A stretch of 64,000 nt of DNA from Planctomycetota bacterium (GCA_026692865.1 JAPLNI010000026.1:207135-271134); one strand, 5' to 3'. Shown: positions 1-9,231, counted from the stretch's first letter. Made by a program: numbers and translations. The notes: generated from the letters alone by a model not told the origin.

Positions 1-28
1 ATGCGGTCAAAAGTCAAAGGAATGCACC

Positions 29-436
29 GTGGCTAAAATGAGACTCAATTTTGGAATTGGATTCTTGATCGTATTGATGACAAGTGTCGCCGGATTTTTC
101 ACCGGATACCGGTACGGGGGTTATGCAAAAGACTACGAGGCAGCTCAGATCAAGGTTACGTCGAGAGTCTACGATGTGAGCGAATTGGTTGATCGAAAAA
201 ATAAAATGTCGGTTACGACGCAGCTTAGGGGGCTTGCTGAATTATTCAAAGCAATAGTCGCTGGTTCATTCCCTCCCGACACGAAACTGGAAATAGAAGC
301 CTTTGAATCCAGACTCAGCCTTCTCATTACGGCAGACGGTAGAACTCATGACGAAATCAAAGACATGATACATAGTTTTGCAACAGAGATAAAAAAGGCG
401 AAGGCAAAAAAGAGTGTGTCTGTCATTGCACCGTGA
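29..436 (+). CDS. Small membrane-anchored protein of unknown function
   Basis: I do not recognise this 135-residue protein. Residues 8-27 form one hydrophobic segment after a basic start, so it is probably an N-terminal membrane anchor with the rest outside the cytoplasm. The remainder is charged and predicted helical, ending in a lysine-rich stretch (KKAKAKK). The start is GTG at 29, preceded by AAAGGA at 16-21 with suitable spacing; an ATG at 38 in the same frame is a possible alternative. The first 36 bases also hold an open frame ending in TAA at 34-36 that may be the tail of an upstream gene overlapping this start. It is followed after about 150 bp by priA. Confidence 0.55.
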   Translation: MAKMRLNFGIGFLIVLMTSVAGFFTGYRYGGYAKDYEAAQIKVTSRVYDVSELVDRKNKMSVTTQLRGLAELFKAIVAGSFPPDTKLEIEAFESRLSLLITADGRTHDEIKDMIHSFATEIKKAKAKKSVSVIAP

Positions 437-583
437 TTTCCCTGCTCCAACATTCCTCGGGAGCTAATCGATGCTGCAAAATCCAACTCCGATTCTACGG
501 TCGCATGAAACGAGTTTTGCGGTTAGGTTTAAAGGGCGAGACACTCTCTCGGCAAATCGATCGTTTCACTTCTTCAGGCTTTC

Positions 584-2911
584 ATGGACACGCGACAGGG
601 CGAATTGTTTTCCAGCGATATTCCCGAATGGGAGTTGGATGCTGCTTCGTCAACACCAGCGGCGCTGATCGCCTTTTCTGAGCCGCCGTTTGGTCCGTTC
701 CATTATCGCATTCCCGATGAGCTTTCGGGTACGATCCAACCAGGGATGCGTGTTAAGGTTCCTCTTGGAAAGGGGAATCGCGAAATGGTCGGATACTGCT
801 TAGGAATCGAGGTCGTCCCGCAAGTCGCAAGTCGTTTGAAGCCAATCCTTGAATCGCTGGACCTTCAACCGCTTTGCACGGGGAATCTTCTTAAGCTGGT
901 CGATTGGATGTCTCGGTATTATATCACTCCGATCGGTCAGGTCTTCGAAGCGATCATTCCAGCAGGCGTTCGAACTCAAGCTGGTACGCGGATGAAGACG
1001 CTTTTGACTCCGGCAGCGAATTTTGCTTTTGATCCGGATCGCGATAGTTCGAGCAATGCCTCCTCCGATTCGATCTTGGCCGCTCTCCCAACCAAGCAGC
1101 GGCATGTGCTTCAGCAGTTGATCCTTGCGTGCGAGCCACTGACGGTTGAGCAGTTGCAAAAAATGTCGAACTGTTCTTCGGCCCCGATTCAAGCGCTTCG
1201 TGATCGAGGGTTGATCGAAGCACGCAGCGAACGCGTCATGGAAGGCGAAGATAACTTTTCTGCTGCAAGTAACAAACTGGTACAACCTCCCGCGCTTACC
1301 GCAGATCAGCGACTGGCACTCGTATCGATCCGCGAAGCACTCGATTCCTCCAAGCACCAGACGCTTCTGCTTCATGGAATCACCGGCAGTGGTAAGACAG
1401 AGGTGTACATGCAAGCCATCGAGCACACGCTCACCTTTGGTCGCCAGTCGATTGTCTTAGTTCCAGAAATTTCGCTCACTCCACAGACGCGACAGCGTTT
1501 TCAAGATCGCTTTGGAGCCGTCGCCGTCATGCATAGCCACATGAGCGGCCCTGAGCGTCACCATCAATGGCGACGCATCAGCGAAGGAGCAGCCAAGGTT
1601 GTTGTAGGTGCTCGCAGCGCGATCTTCGCACCGGTCCCGCACTTGGGCTTGATCATCTTGGACGAAGAGCATGAGAACTCTTTCAAGCAGAACAATATTC
1701 CTCGTTACCATGCTCGCGATGTGGCTATTCATCGAGCTTGGCTTGAGCAGATACCGCTTGTTCTAGGTTCGGCAACACCATCGCTGGAAACGTATCATCG
1801 TGCAGTGACTGGCAAGTATAAGATGCTTAATCTTCCGCGTCGCATCCACAATCGACCATTGCCGGAAGTATCGATTATCGACATGCGTCATGAACGGATT
1901 GATCCCAATCGCGGTTCTTTATCAAAGCCACTTCATGAAGCGATGAAAGAGACCCTGCGAGCAGGCGGACAAATAATCTTAATGCTAAATCGACGTGGAT
2001 TTGCGACCACGATTCAATGTCCTGCGTGTGGCTATGTGGTTTCCTGTCCCGATTGTGATTTGCCTCTGACACATCATCACGACGGAAGCAAGGCGGTTTG
2101 TCACTACTGCGATTACACGGTTGCAACTCCTCGGGCGTGCCCACAGTGTCGATCTCCCGAGGTACGTTACACGGGATCGGGTACTCAGCGATTGGAGATA
2201 GAAATCGCGAAAGGATTTCCCAACAGTCCGCTTGCGAGAATGGACGCCGATTCGATGAAAAAGCCTGGCAGTCACGAACGGACGCTGTCGGATTTTCGCA
2301 ACGGCAAGACGAAGATTCTGCTTGGTACGCAGATGATTGCGAAGGGACTTGATTTTCCGAATGTGCTTCTCGTTGGCGTGATCAACGCAGACAGCGCTCT
2401 GCACTTCCCCGATTTTCGCGCCGCCGAAAGGACTTTTCAACTTGTCACCCAAGTCGCAGGACGAAGTGGACGAGGCGAAAAACCGGGGCATGTTTTCGTG
2501 CAAACCTATTCACCAGATCACCCCGCGATTGAGCTTGCTCGCGAACATGATTTTTTAAGCTTCGCCAAGCAAGAGCTCGAACATCGCGAAAAGTTCCAGT
2601 ACCCTCCGTTCGGATCGATTGCGCGAATCATCATCCGAGGCCTCGACCCGGCAGTTACCGAAGCGTTCGCGAATTCGATTACCCAAACCGTCGAGAAAAT
2701 CCGCGCCCTTCAAGGTTCGAACCAAGTACGTTTTCTCGGTCCGGCCGCACCACCGCTGGCGAAGCTAAAAACCTTCTACCGATTCCATATCATGTTCGTT
2801 GCAGAAGAGCCCGGCATCTTGAATCGACTGCTAACACGCGTCCACGCGGAACTGAAACCACCCAAAGATGTCGAGTACGTAATCGATATCGACCCCGTGG
2901 ATATGTTATAG
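584..2911 (+). CDS. priA: Primosomal replication protein PriA (helicase)
   Basis: PriA is the 3'-5' superfamily 2 helicase that recognises stalled or D-loop forks and reloads the replisome in the cytoplasm. The 775-residue protein has the family layout: an N-terminal DNA-binding domain (from about residue 30, FGPFHYRIPDEL), a Walker A motif GITGSGKTE at residues 265-273, a Walker B DEEH box at 360-363, and a cysteine-rich zinc-binding segment beginning at Cys479 with repeated CxxC pairs (CPAC, CPDC, CHYC, CPQC). Helicase motifs V-VI follow (GTQMIAKGLDFPNV and QVAGRSGRG). The length is close to the usual 730-800. The ATG at 584 gives a full N-terminus. No obvious operon partner; a simple-repeat spacer separates it from the next gene. 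Confidence 0.97.
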   Translation: MDTRQGELFSSDIPEWELDAASSTPAALIAFSEPPFGPFHYRIPDELSGTIQPGMRVKVPLGKGNREMVGYCLGIEVVPQVASRLKPILESLDLQPLCTGNLLKLVDWMSRYYITPIGQVFEAIIPAGVRTQAGTRMKTLLTPAANFAFDPDRDSSSNASSDSILAALPTKQRHVLQQLILACEPLTVEQLQKMSNCSSAPIQALRDRGLIEARSERVMEGEDNFSAASNKLVQPPALTADQRLALVSIREALDSSKHQTLLLHGITGSGKTEVYMQAIEHTLTFGRQSIVLVPEISLTPQTRQRFQDRFGAVAVMHSHMSGPERHHQWRRISEGAAKVVVGARSAIFAPVPHLGLIILDEEHENSFKQNNIPRYHARDVAIHRAWLEQIPLVLGSATPSLETYHRAVTGKYKMLNLPRRIHNRPLPEVSIIDMRHERIDPNRGSLSKPLHEAMKETLRAGGQIILMLNRRGFATTIQCPACGYVVSCPDCDLPLTHHHDGSKAVCHYCDYTVATPRACPQCRSPEVRYTGSGTQRLEIEIAKGFPNSPLARMDADSMKKPGSHERTLSDFRNGKTKILLGTQMIAKGLDFPNVLLVGVINADSALHFPDFRAAERTFQLVTQVAGRSGRGEKPGHVFVQTYSPDHPAIELAREHDFLSFAKQELEHREKFQYPPFGSIARIIIRGLDPAVTEAFANSITQTVEKIRALQGSNQVRFLGPAAPPLAKLKTFYRFHIMFVAEEPGILNRLLTRVHAELKPPKDVEYVIDIDPVDML

Positions 2912-2916
2912 AGGGA

Positions 2917-3005
2917 AGTTGGCAGTTATCAGTTGGCAGTTATCAGTTATAAGACTAAAGGCCTACACCTGCCCACTGCCCACTGCCCACTGCCCACTGC
3001 CTACT
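2917..3005. repeat. Two adjacent short tandem repeat tracts
   Basis: Directly after priA the 14-base unit AGTTGGCAGTTATC occurs twice in tandem (2917-2944), and from 2971 the heptamer GCCCACT occurs four times exactly and once as GCCTACT. The two tracts are separated by about 25 bases of unique sequence and fill most of the spacer before the methyltransferase start at 3017. Such tracts are prone to slippage, so copy number may vary between strains. No coding potential was seen. Confidence 0.8.
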
Positions 3006-3016
3006 GACTACTTCCC

Positions 3017-3859
3017 GTGACTCAATCATCTCAATCCAATCTGAATCGTCCTTCTTGGCAGTTACCACCCGGCGTGAGTCGCGGGACTTGGGACTACTGC
3101 AACACGCCGGAAATTGCTACCGATTACGACCAATTTCACGCGTCGCATCCGCTTCTTGAATTCGATCAGCAATGGATCGCAAAACAAATCGCCGCTCAAA
3201 AGATTGGTGAAGACGGAAACGCGACGCTTTTAGATCTTGGGTGTGGAACGGGTCGAGCGATCTTGCCGTGGTATGCTGCGGGGTGGCGAACGATCGGGTT
3301 CGATTTGAGCAAGACGATGTTATTGGAATCGCAAGCGAAAATCACTTCATCGATGTCGCTTCGCAAAGACAACAGTCCAGGTTTCATCCACGGGAACTTA
3401 GCACAGCTGGATTGCGTCGCGTCAGAAACAATTGATGTGGCGATTTGTTTATACAGCTCGATCGGAATGATTCGCGGTCGTACGAATCGTCAAAGCATGA
3501 TAAAGAACGTCAGCCGATCACTTCGGTCCAACGGTTTGTTTTTTGTTCACTGTCATAACCGAGGGATGTGGTTGCGTGAGCCTGGTGGGATACTGAGAAC
3601 CGTGAAAAGTTACTATCGGTCTTTGACTGTTAAGGACTGGGAGCATGGCGATAGAATTTATCCGTATCGTGGACTGCCAAGTATGTTCCTTCATATCTTC
3701 ACCCGCCGCGAGATGATGGAAGATTTGAAAGCAGGCGGATTTGGCGATGTCGAGTGTTTATCGCTCAACGATCGATCGAGTGGCCCGCTTCACAACCCTT
3801 GGATGATGCCTCAGTGGCGGGCCGGCGGTTTTCTTTTTTGTGCTCGAAAGACATGGTAG
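3017..3859 (+). CDS. Class I SAM-dependent methyltransferase
   Basis: A 280-residue cytoplasmic protein with the Rossmann-type SAM-binding motif I (LLDLGCGTGRAI, about residues 74-85), followed by GFDLSKTML, the acidic loop that binds the ribose, and a later strand IDVAICLYSSIGMIRG in the position of motif IV. These are typical of the Methyltransf_11/25 group; the substrate cannot be told from sequence. The start is GTG at 3017, right at the end of a simple-repeat tract; no good Shine-Dalgarno is visible. It stands alone between priA and a convergent sulfatase, so context gives no hint of its role. Confidence 0.85.
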   Translation: MTQSSQSNLNRPSWQLPPGVSRGTWDYCNTPEIATDYDQFHASHPLLEFDQQWIAKQIAAQKIGEDGNATLLDLGCGTGRAILPWYAAGWRTIGFDLSKTMLLESQAKITSSMSLRKDNSPGFIHGNLAQLDCVASETIDVAICLYSSIGMIRGRTNRQSMIKNVSRSLRSNGLFFVHCHNRGMWLREPGGILRTVKSYYRSLTVKDWEHGDRIYPYRGLPSMFLHIFTRREMMEDLKAGGFGDVECLSLNDRSSGPLHNPWMMPQWRAGGFLFCARKTW

Positions 3860-3911
3860 ACCGTCGTGATTTTGTTACGAAAGATACCGGCGCGGGCTGG
3901 GCTGATGAAAT

Positions 3912-4018
3912 CTGAGCCGATGGCGCTAGCCACGGGTTTCGACTTTGCCAAAATTTGCCCGATAGCACCCGAGGCTAGCACCCGAGGCTAGCACCCGAGG
4001 CTAGCACCTACGGCTCAG
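3912..4018. repeat. Dispersed palindromic element, family A copy 1
   Basis: The element begins CTGAGCCGATGGCGCTAGCC and ends with the inverse-complementary CGGCTCAG, so its ends form imperfect terminal inverted repeats. The interior contains GGTTTCGACTTTGCCA and three tandem copies of CTAGCACCCGAGG. The first 70 or so bases match the reverse complement of the element at 52523-52603 almost base for base. It lies between the convergent methyltransferase and sulfatase genes. Confidence 0.8.
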
Positions 4019-4053
4019 AACAAAGGCCCTTTTCATCACCCCAGACACTGGCT

Positions 4054-5568
4054 CTACTCGCGGCCGACGGGTCTGATTCCTGTTCCAATTTGCTTTGTGA
4101 TCGAATCGCCGAGCTCTTTACGGAAGCCGCTCGCTATCGATTGAAGCTTGGCAACTATCTGGGGGTGTTCGCTAGCGACGTTTTGTTTTTCACCTGGATC
4201 TGACGCGAGATCAAAGAGCGATAGTTCGAGGGCCTCGACTTTGTATCCGTGTCGACTCGCGATGCCTCTGACGCCTGATTCTTCGATTGCAACCGGAGCC
4301 ATGTTTTCGTAGTTGGCTGGTTTACCATCGGTTCGCGTTGCACCATTGACGGTAATAAAATCGTGTGGCACATGCAGCTTCCATTTTCCTTGTCGGATTG
4401 CATGTAGTTCGGTTCCCGAGTAATAAGCAAAGGTATCGCGTCCCTTTGCATCTGGGGTGTTGAGCAACAGAGGCGACAAATCTTGTCCATCAATCTTTTG
4501 ACCTGATAATGGTTCGTTGATGATTTTCGCAATAGTCGGCAGCAGATCGATTCCCGTAATCATTTCGTCGCAGACTCGACCGGCTGGAACATGCCCCGGC
4601 CAACGAGCAATCAGAGGCACCCGAACTCCTCCTTCAAAGGTCGTCAACTTGCCCTCACGAAGCGGTCCTGCGGAACCGGCGTGTGAGCCATAACTTAAAA
4701 ACGGACCGTTGTCCGATAGGAACAAGACAAGGGTGTTGTTTGCTAGTCCATTAGCATCGAGCGCTTTTAAGATTTCGCCGATGTAATAGTCTTCCTCTTG
4801 AACCACGTCTCCGTAGAGTCCGCTCGTCGAGGAGCCGAGGAACTTCTTGGAAGCCGCGATGGGCACATGGGGCATCACATGCGGTATATACAAGAAGAAG
4901 GGATTCAATTTATTTGCAACGATGAACTCGATTGCTTTCTCGGTAAAGATTCGACTGAACGTGGATTGATCCGGATCCAGGGCGACTGTCGTACCATCTT
5001 CGATTAAAGGGAGTGATGGAATCCCGCGCACCGACGGATGCAACGGACCATTGTCATTCGAGTAGGGCAAGCCAAACCATCGATCGAAGCCATTATGATT
5101 TGGATCGAATTGTCGTCGCGTTCCCAGGTGCCACTTACCGAAGCAAGCGGTCGCATAACCACGTGACTTGCAGAGTTCAGGGAGAAGCACTTCGTCGGGA
5201 TGGATGCCGGTTGAGCTCGTATGATTAAGTGCTCCTGCCATGCCGATTCGGTTTGGATAGCAACCACTGAGCAGCGCTGCCCGAGAGGCTGTGCACACAG
5301 CTTGAGCGACCGAGAAATCGGTGAAGCGAGTTCCATCTTGAGCAAGCTTATCAAGGACTGGCGTGCGGATTTGTTTTGCTCCATAGCATCCCAAATCCGA
5401 ATACCCCAGGTCATCGGCAACAATCAAAATGATGTTTGGCGTGACAGTAGGGGAAGTCACTTCGACGGCTTGCGCAGAGTTGGTCGCAAGAAGGCAAATT
5501 ACGAACTGTCGCAGTAGAGGTACTCGTAACACAGGGACGGCAAAGAGAGGCAGTAGAGGGGTTCGCAC
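4054..5568 (-). CDS. Secreted sulfatase (arylsulfatase-type)
   Basis: A 504-residue member of the formylglycine-dependent sulfatase family, which removes sulfate esters, in planctomycetes usually from algal polysaccharides. The start is GTG, followed by a hydrophobic signal segment (about residues 5-35) that should direct export. The metal-binding ADDLGYSDLG begins at residue 51; the formylglycine site is CTASR with Cys92, where Ala replaces the more common Pro of CxPxR, a variant seen in this family. GKWHLG is at 134-139 and LSDNGP (metal ligands) lies downstream. Length and motif order fit AtsA-like sulfatases. An anaerobic-type or FGE maturase is not in the window. The substrate cannot be assigned. 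Confidence 0.95.
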   Translation of the reverse strand: MRTPLLPLFAVPVLRVPLLRQFVICLLATNSAQAVEVTSPTVTPNIILIVADDLGYSDLGCYGAKQIRTPVLDKLAQDGTRFTDFSVAQAVCTASRAALLSGCYPNRIGMAGALNHTSSTGIHPDEVLLPELCKSRGYATACFGKWHLGTRRQFDPNHNGFDRWFGLPYSNDNGPLHPSVRGIPSLPLIEDGTTVALDPDQSTFSRIFTEKAIEFIVANKLNPFFLYIPHVMPHVPIAASKKFLGSSTSGLYGDVVQEEDYYIGEILKALDANGLANNTLVLFLSDNGPFLSYGSHAGSAGPLREGKLTTFEGGVRVPLIARWPGHVPAGRVCDEMITGIDLLPTIAKIINEPLSGQKIDGQDLSPLLLNTPDAKGRDTFAYYSGTELHAIRQGKWKLHVPHDFITVNGATRTDGKPANYENMAPVAIEESGVRGIASRHGYKVEALELSLFDLASDPGEKQNVASEHPQIVAKLQSIASGFRKELGDSITKQIGTGIRPVGRE

Positions 5569-5686
5569 TGAAGTGGCTTTCGTTGGACCGGGCGATAATT
5601 GGCAAGATTTACTGATTATAGCGGTTATTCTGGCCCGATGATGTAAGTGTAAAGCTTCAGAATAGCGTCATCGTAGGGGGATCACT

Positions 5687-6610
5687 ATGACCATTTCTCG
5701 GTCAATCGTTACGTCGTTACTGTATTTCTACGCCCGTCCAGCGATATGCATGCAAACATTCATGCAGAGCTCACGATTGGGTTGGCTAGCCACCGGCATT
5801 GTGTTGATTTTCGCTTCGTGCGGTGCGCTGACCGGGTGCTGCGGCGTCCGCATGGCGGGCGGCTGTGGAGGGTGTGGAATCGCCTTGATGCAATCGAATT
5901 GCGGCTGCGATTCTGGTTGTGACTCGGGAGCTTGCGGCGCGAGCTCTTGTGGTGGATGCACGACCTTGCTAAATGGCCAAATTGCGGCTCGAATGCGAGC
6001 TGGCCTCTTTGGTGGATGTAGCTCGGGCTGCGGCGAAGTCTACTACGACGAACAGATCAATGAACCACCGACTTGCGATCCATGTGGGGCCAATGGGGAG
6101 TTTGTCGGAGGCGGTTGCGGTCCCTGCCGTCCACTCCTGCATCGCATTCGTGACATGATGGGAACACCCTTTGTGGTGGGATGTAATAGCTGCGAAGGTA
6201 GCTCGGGTTGTGACTCGTGCAGTACGGGCGGTTGTTCAAGTCAACACAGCGCGAACTCTGGCGGCTACTGCTCGCAATGCAACGATGGAGCGGCCGGAAA
6301 CCCAACGAGCTATCGCCATCATCCATCGCACACGCATTCCGATGCGACGCCTAGCCCTGCAACGCGTCCGACACCAGCTCCGTACTCGGAAGGCTCGATG
6401 CTCATGGATCCGGCTCCAAGCAATCTTCAACCTGTGCCCGACTCGCTTCCATCGGCTGGGATTACGCCCATTCCATCAGCAAATCGCGGGTCTCGTAGTC
6501 CCCTAAAGCTCGGCAATGCAACGCGACAAGTTTCAGCTCAAAATACGGATCAAAATAAGGCAATTCCCGCAAGTAGCCGCCGCGTTCAACCGAAGCTGGT
6601 GACTCGTTAA
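5687..6610 (+). CDS. Cysteine- and glycine-rich secreted protein, unknown
   Basis: I cannot assign a function. The 307-residue product has a hydrophobic export segment at about residues 25-50 (LGWLATGIVLIFASCGALTG), possibly a lipobox ending at a Cys. It is followed by roughly 130 residues with about two dozen cysteines in GC, CGC and CxxC patterns (for example GGCGGCG, CDSGCDSGACG, CDPCG, CNSC, CDSC), then a His/Ser/Pro-rich, low-complexity tail rich in proline. The cysteine spacing suggests a disulfide-stabilised or metal-binding cell-surface protein; I infer export from the N-terminus only. The start ATG at 5687 has GGGGGA six bases upstream. It is divergent from the sulfatase. Confidence 0.75.
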   Translation: MTISRSIVTSLLYFYARPAICMQTFMQSSRLGWLATGIVLIFASCGALTGCCGVRMAGGCGGCGIALMQSNCGCDSGCDSGACGASSCGGCTTLLNGQIAARMRAGLFGGCSSGCGEVYYDEQINEPPTCDPCGANGEFVGGGCGPCRPLLHRIRDMMGTPFVVGCNSCEGSSGCDSCSTGGCSSQHSANSGGYCSQCNDGAAGNPTSYRHHPSHTHSDATPSPATRPTPAPYSEGSMLMDPAPSNLQPVPDSLPSAGITPIPSANRGSRSPLKLGNATRQVSAQNTDQNKAIPASSRRVQPKLVTR

Positions 6611-6735
6611 AGCGAGAAGCAAAATCAAAGATATCTTAGAATGGGAACCATCGTCCCGACCGGCTGCCAGTTCAGCTACTCGCTCTGGACAGTGGTCCCA
6701 AACTACATCTGGTATCTTTCAAAACAACCAAAAGC

Positions 6736-7233
6736 ATGCCAAAGAAACCAAATAAGCAAAAGAACAAGAAGCCTAAGATCGCAGTTGGTATAGCGGACGA
6801 ACAGGAGCTAAGACCTCTTGATCAAGTGATCGCAGACAGGTTGATGGATGCGGTTCGAGTGGTTGCCCAGGACTTTGGTTATGAAGAAGGCGAGATCAGC
6901 ATCGCCGTCATGGACGATGCTGCGATTCGGCAACTAAACCATGAGTATCTTGATCACGACTGGGCAACCGATGTGATTACTTTTCCTCTGGAAGACGAAG
7001 ACTCGCTGTTGGAAGGCGAGATTATCGTCAGCCGCGAAACTGCGGATCGCGAGTCCGCCAACCATCCTTGGTCTGGTGATGACGAGCTTCTACTGTACGT
7101 CATTCATGGCATGCTTCACTTAGTAGGTTACGATGACACCGACGACGAAGCACGAGCCGAAATGAAAGCCGCCGAGCGTGATTATCTGATCCGATTCAAA
7201 GTCACCGGAGCCGACAATCATCAAGATTCTTGA
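6736..7233 (+). CDS. ybeY: Endoribonuclease YbeY
   Basis: YbeY is a zinc-dependent single-strand endoribonuclease for 16S rRNA 3' maturation and ribosome quality control. The 165-residue protein has a lysine-rich N-terminal extension, the conserved NHEYLDHDWATDVITFPL stretch (about residues 68-84), and the active-site motif HGMLHLVGYDD starting at His124. The canonical motif is HGxLHLxGYDH; here the third zinc ligand is Asp134 rather than His, a conservative replacement because Asp can bind zinc. It is otherwise full length. It is followed by an unrelated pair of membrane proteins. Confidence 0.93.
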   Translation: MPKKPNKQKNKKPKIAVGIADEQELRPLDQVIADRLMDAVRVVAQDFGYEEGEISIAVMDDAAIRQLNHEYLDHDWATDVITFPLEDEDSLLEGEIIVSRETADRESANHPWSGDDELLLYVIHGMLHLVGYDDTDDEARAEMKAAERDYLIRFKVTGADNHQDS

Positions 7234-7344
7234 TTGCAGAGCACGCAAAGCCAAAGATTCACCCGGGTTCATTTGCCTCAATAAACGTGTAAAATCGAAG
7301 GCTCATGTTTTCTTGACAGATGAATAACTCGTGAGTCGTTTTCA

Positions 7345-8352
7345 ATGGCGATAACATCCAAAACAATTCGCCGTTTGGCTTGGATATCCATTGCGGGTTT
7401 GATCGTAGGAGTTGCCGTAGCCGGGCCTGCCTTAAGAAATCTTTATCGATCCGAGACAAACAGCAGGAAAAATTCTGAAAAACAAACTGTTGCACCGAAA
7501 AAACCGATTGACTTCCAAGCGGTCGCGGCACCCCATCTTCAGGTAGCCTCCGATCGATCGCAACAGATCATCGATGACCAACTCGCACCGATCAATACGT
7601 TCTTTCAGTCTACCAAAGAGGGAACCGCGAAGTTTGCGGAACTTAGCTTGGGCTGGGGAAGCAAATGGAGATTAGTAGCCGATAGTATTCCTTATACCCA
7701 AGGCGATCGCCACTCGGAGTATCTGCGCAGTAAATTTGAAGAGTTTGTTTTCACACCCGAACAGTTTGAGAAAGTGATTCGCCAATCGGTAGACGGATAC
7801 TTGTCTGAACTGAAGAGCATTGAAAGCAAGATGCTTGTCGACCTTAAAGCAGACCTGGACGATTTTCCTGCTGACTCCGCATTGCGAAGACTCGACGCAA
7901 CCCAGTGGCAAGAATCGTTCGATGACGCGATCGCCAAAGCGACGGCTGCCGCAACAGACCAAATAGGATCTGATGTCGCAACGCAGTTGGTGTCGATCAT
8001 CACCGGCGAAGTCCTTGCACAAGTTGCTGTACGGCTTGGCGTTTCCAGCGGTATTCTCACAACCGGTGCCGCGTCAGGCTGGGCAACCTTTGGTGTAGGC
8101 GTTGCTATTGGGCTTGTGATCGATCAACTGGTCACGATTGCTTGGGATCATTGGGCTGACCCAAAAGGCAAACTAACGAAGCAACTGAATATGAAAATTC
8201 AAGAAATTAATATCCTCATACGAAATGGTGATAGCCAAGTTCAAGGCCTTCGAACACGATTTCGCCAAATCGCAGATCAACGTGCAGTACTTCGAAAGGA
8301 TGCTATTATGGAGTTGCTTAAATATTATTCTGACGGAGACATACACAAATGA
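7345..8352 (+). CDS. Membrane protein of unknown function, first of a coupled pair
   Basis: A 335-residue protein without a recognised family. Residues 11-29 (AWISIAGLIVGVAVAGPAL) form an N-terminal membrane anchor or signal. A long, mostly helical charged region follows, then a Gly/Ala-rich hydrophobic stretch at about residues 232-262 (GVSSGILTTGAASGWATFGV and on) that could cross or insert into a membrane. The stop codon overlaps the start of the next gene by four bases (ATGA), so the two are almost certainly translated together and probably interact. Upstream of the pair is ybeY on the same strand, about 110 bp away. Confidence 0.7.
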   Translation: MAITSKTIRRLAWISIAGLIVGVAVAGPALRNLYRSETNSRKNSEKQTVAPKKPIDFQAVAAPHLQVASDRSQQIIDDQLAPINTFFQSTKEGTAKFAELSLGWGSKWRLVADSIPYTQGDRHSEYLRSKFEEFVFTPEQFEKVIRQSVDGYLSELKSIESKMLVDLKADLDDFPADSALRRLDATQWQESFDDAIAKATAAATDQIGSDVATQLVSIITGEVLAQVAVRLGVSSGILTTGAASGWATFGVGVAIGLVIDQLVTIAWDHWADPKGKLTKQLNMKIQEINILIRNGDSQVQGLRTRFRQIADQRAVLRKDAIMELLKYYSDGDIHK

Positions 8353-9203
8353 CGTTCGAGAACATATCAATTAAGACTTCGGTGCTTCATTTTGTTTTCG
8401 TTGTAGGGATGATAGTTAACTTGGACTCTCTACGATGCGAGGCTCAAGGAAAGGCGGCTGCTGCAAGAGAGGTAGCTGAGTACGTCATGAAGAAATTTAG
8501 CAAGGATATTGCTGAGGAAAGTCTCGAAACGATCACCAAGAAAATCGAGGGAGCGGTCGTTAAGTACGGTGACGAAGGCCTTGAGGCGATTCGAAAGATC
8601 GGTCCCCGAGCCGTTCAATTAGCCGATGAAGCAGGTGAAGCGGGATCGGCTTCCGTCAAGCTGATGGCCAAGTACGGCGAAGATTCACTCTGGCTTGTCG
8701 GGAAGCAGTCTCGCATGGGTATTGTCGCAGCACACGGCGACGACGCAGCAACGGCTTTAATTCGACAAGGAGAAATCGCTGAGCCACTCATAAAATCGCT
8801 GGGTTCACCCGCTGCGAAAGCACTATCGAATGTCTCGACACAGAATGGACGGCGCATCGCAATGATGGTTGATGAGGGAATGATTTCCAAAGCCGGTTCC
8901 CGGGCGGAAGACCTCATGAATGTGATCGCGAAATTTGGTGATAAAGGAATGGAATTTATCTGGAAAAACAAAGCCGCTCTGGCCATAGGTACGACACTGG
9001 CAGCCTTTCTTTCAGATCCCCAACCATTCATCGATGGAACGCTGGACCTTTCCAAGGTCGCAGCCACTTCGGTTGTCGAACCAATTGCTCGCGAGGTCGC
9101 TCTCAAGACAAATTGGACAGCAGTTTTAATGACGATGGTTGTCGGTAGTTTTGGAGTTTATATCCTCCGAAAGTTTTGGAGCCGTAATAGCAAGTCTGTG
9201 TGA
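8349..9203 (+). CDS. Membrane protein with four repeated helical units, second of a coupled pair
   Basis: A 284-residue protein of unknown function. It has an N-terminal signal-like segment, then a helical region containing four recurrences of a motif of the type K/H-Y/F/H-G-D/E: KYGDEGLEAI, KYGEDSLWLV, AHGDDAATAL and KFGDKGMEFI, roughly 30-60 residues apart. It ends in a hydrophobic C-terminal segment (AVLMTMVVGSFGVYIL) followed by basic residues, consistent with a tail anchor. The start ATG lies inside the preceding gene (ATGA overlap). The repeat pattern resembles small alpha-solenoid units, but I do not recognise a family; this is inference from spacing only. Confidence 0.7.
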   Translation: MTFENISIKTSVLHFVFVVGMIVNLDSLRCEAQGKAAAAREVAEYVMKKFSKDIAEESLETITKKIEGAVVKYGDEGLEAIRKIGPRAVQLADEAGEAGSASVKLMAKYGEDSLWLVGKQSRMGIVAAHGDDAATALIRQGEIAEPLIKSLGSPAAKALSNVSTQNGRRIAMMVDEGMISKAGSRAEDLMNVIAKFGDKGMEFIWKNKAALAIGTTLAAFLSDPQPFIDGTLDLSKVAATSVVEPIAREVALKTNWTAVLMTMVVGSFGVYILRKFWSRNSKSV

Positions 9204-9231
9204 TCGCAAGGTCCGCATAGCAATCGATCAG

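Noticed and set aside
2912-3016. CRISPR array
   Set aside because: The repeats are short tandem units without spacers; no cas gene is in the window.
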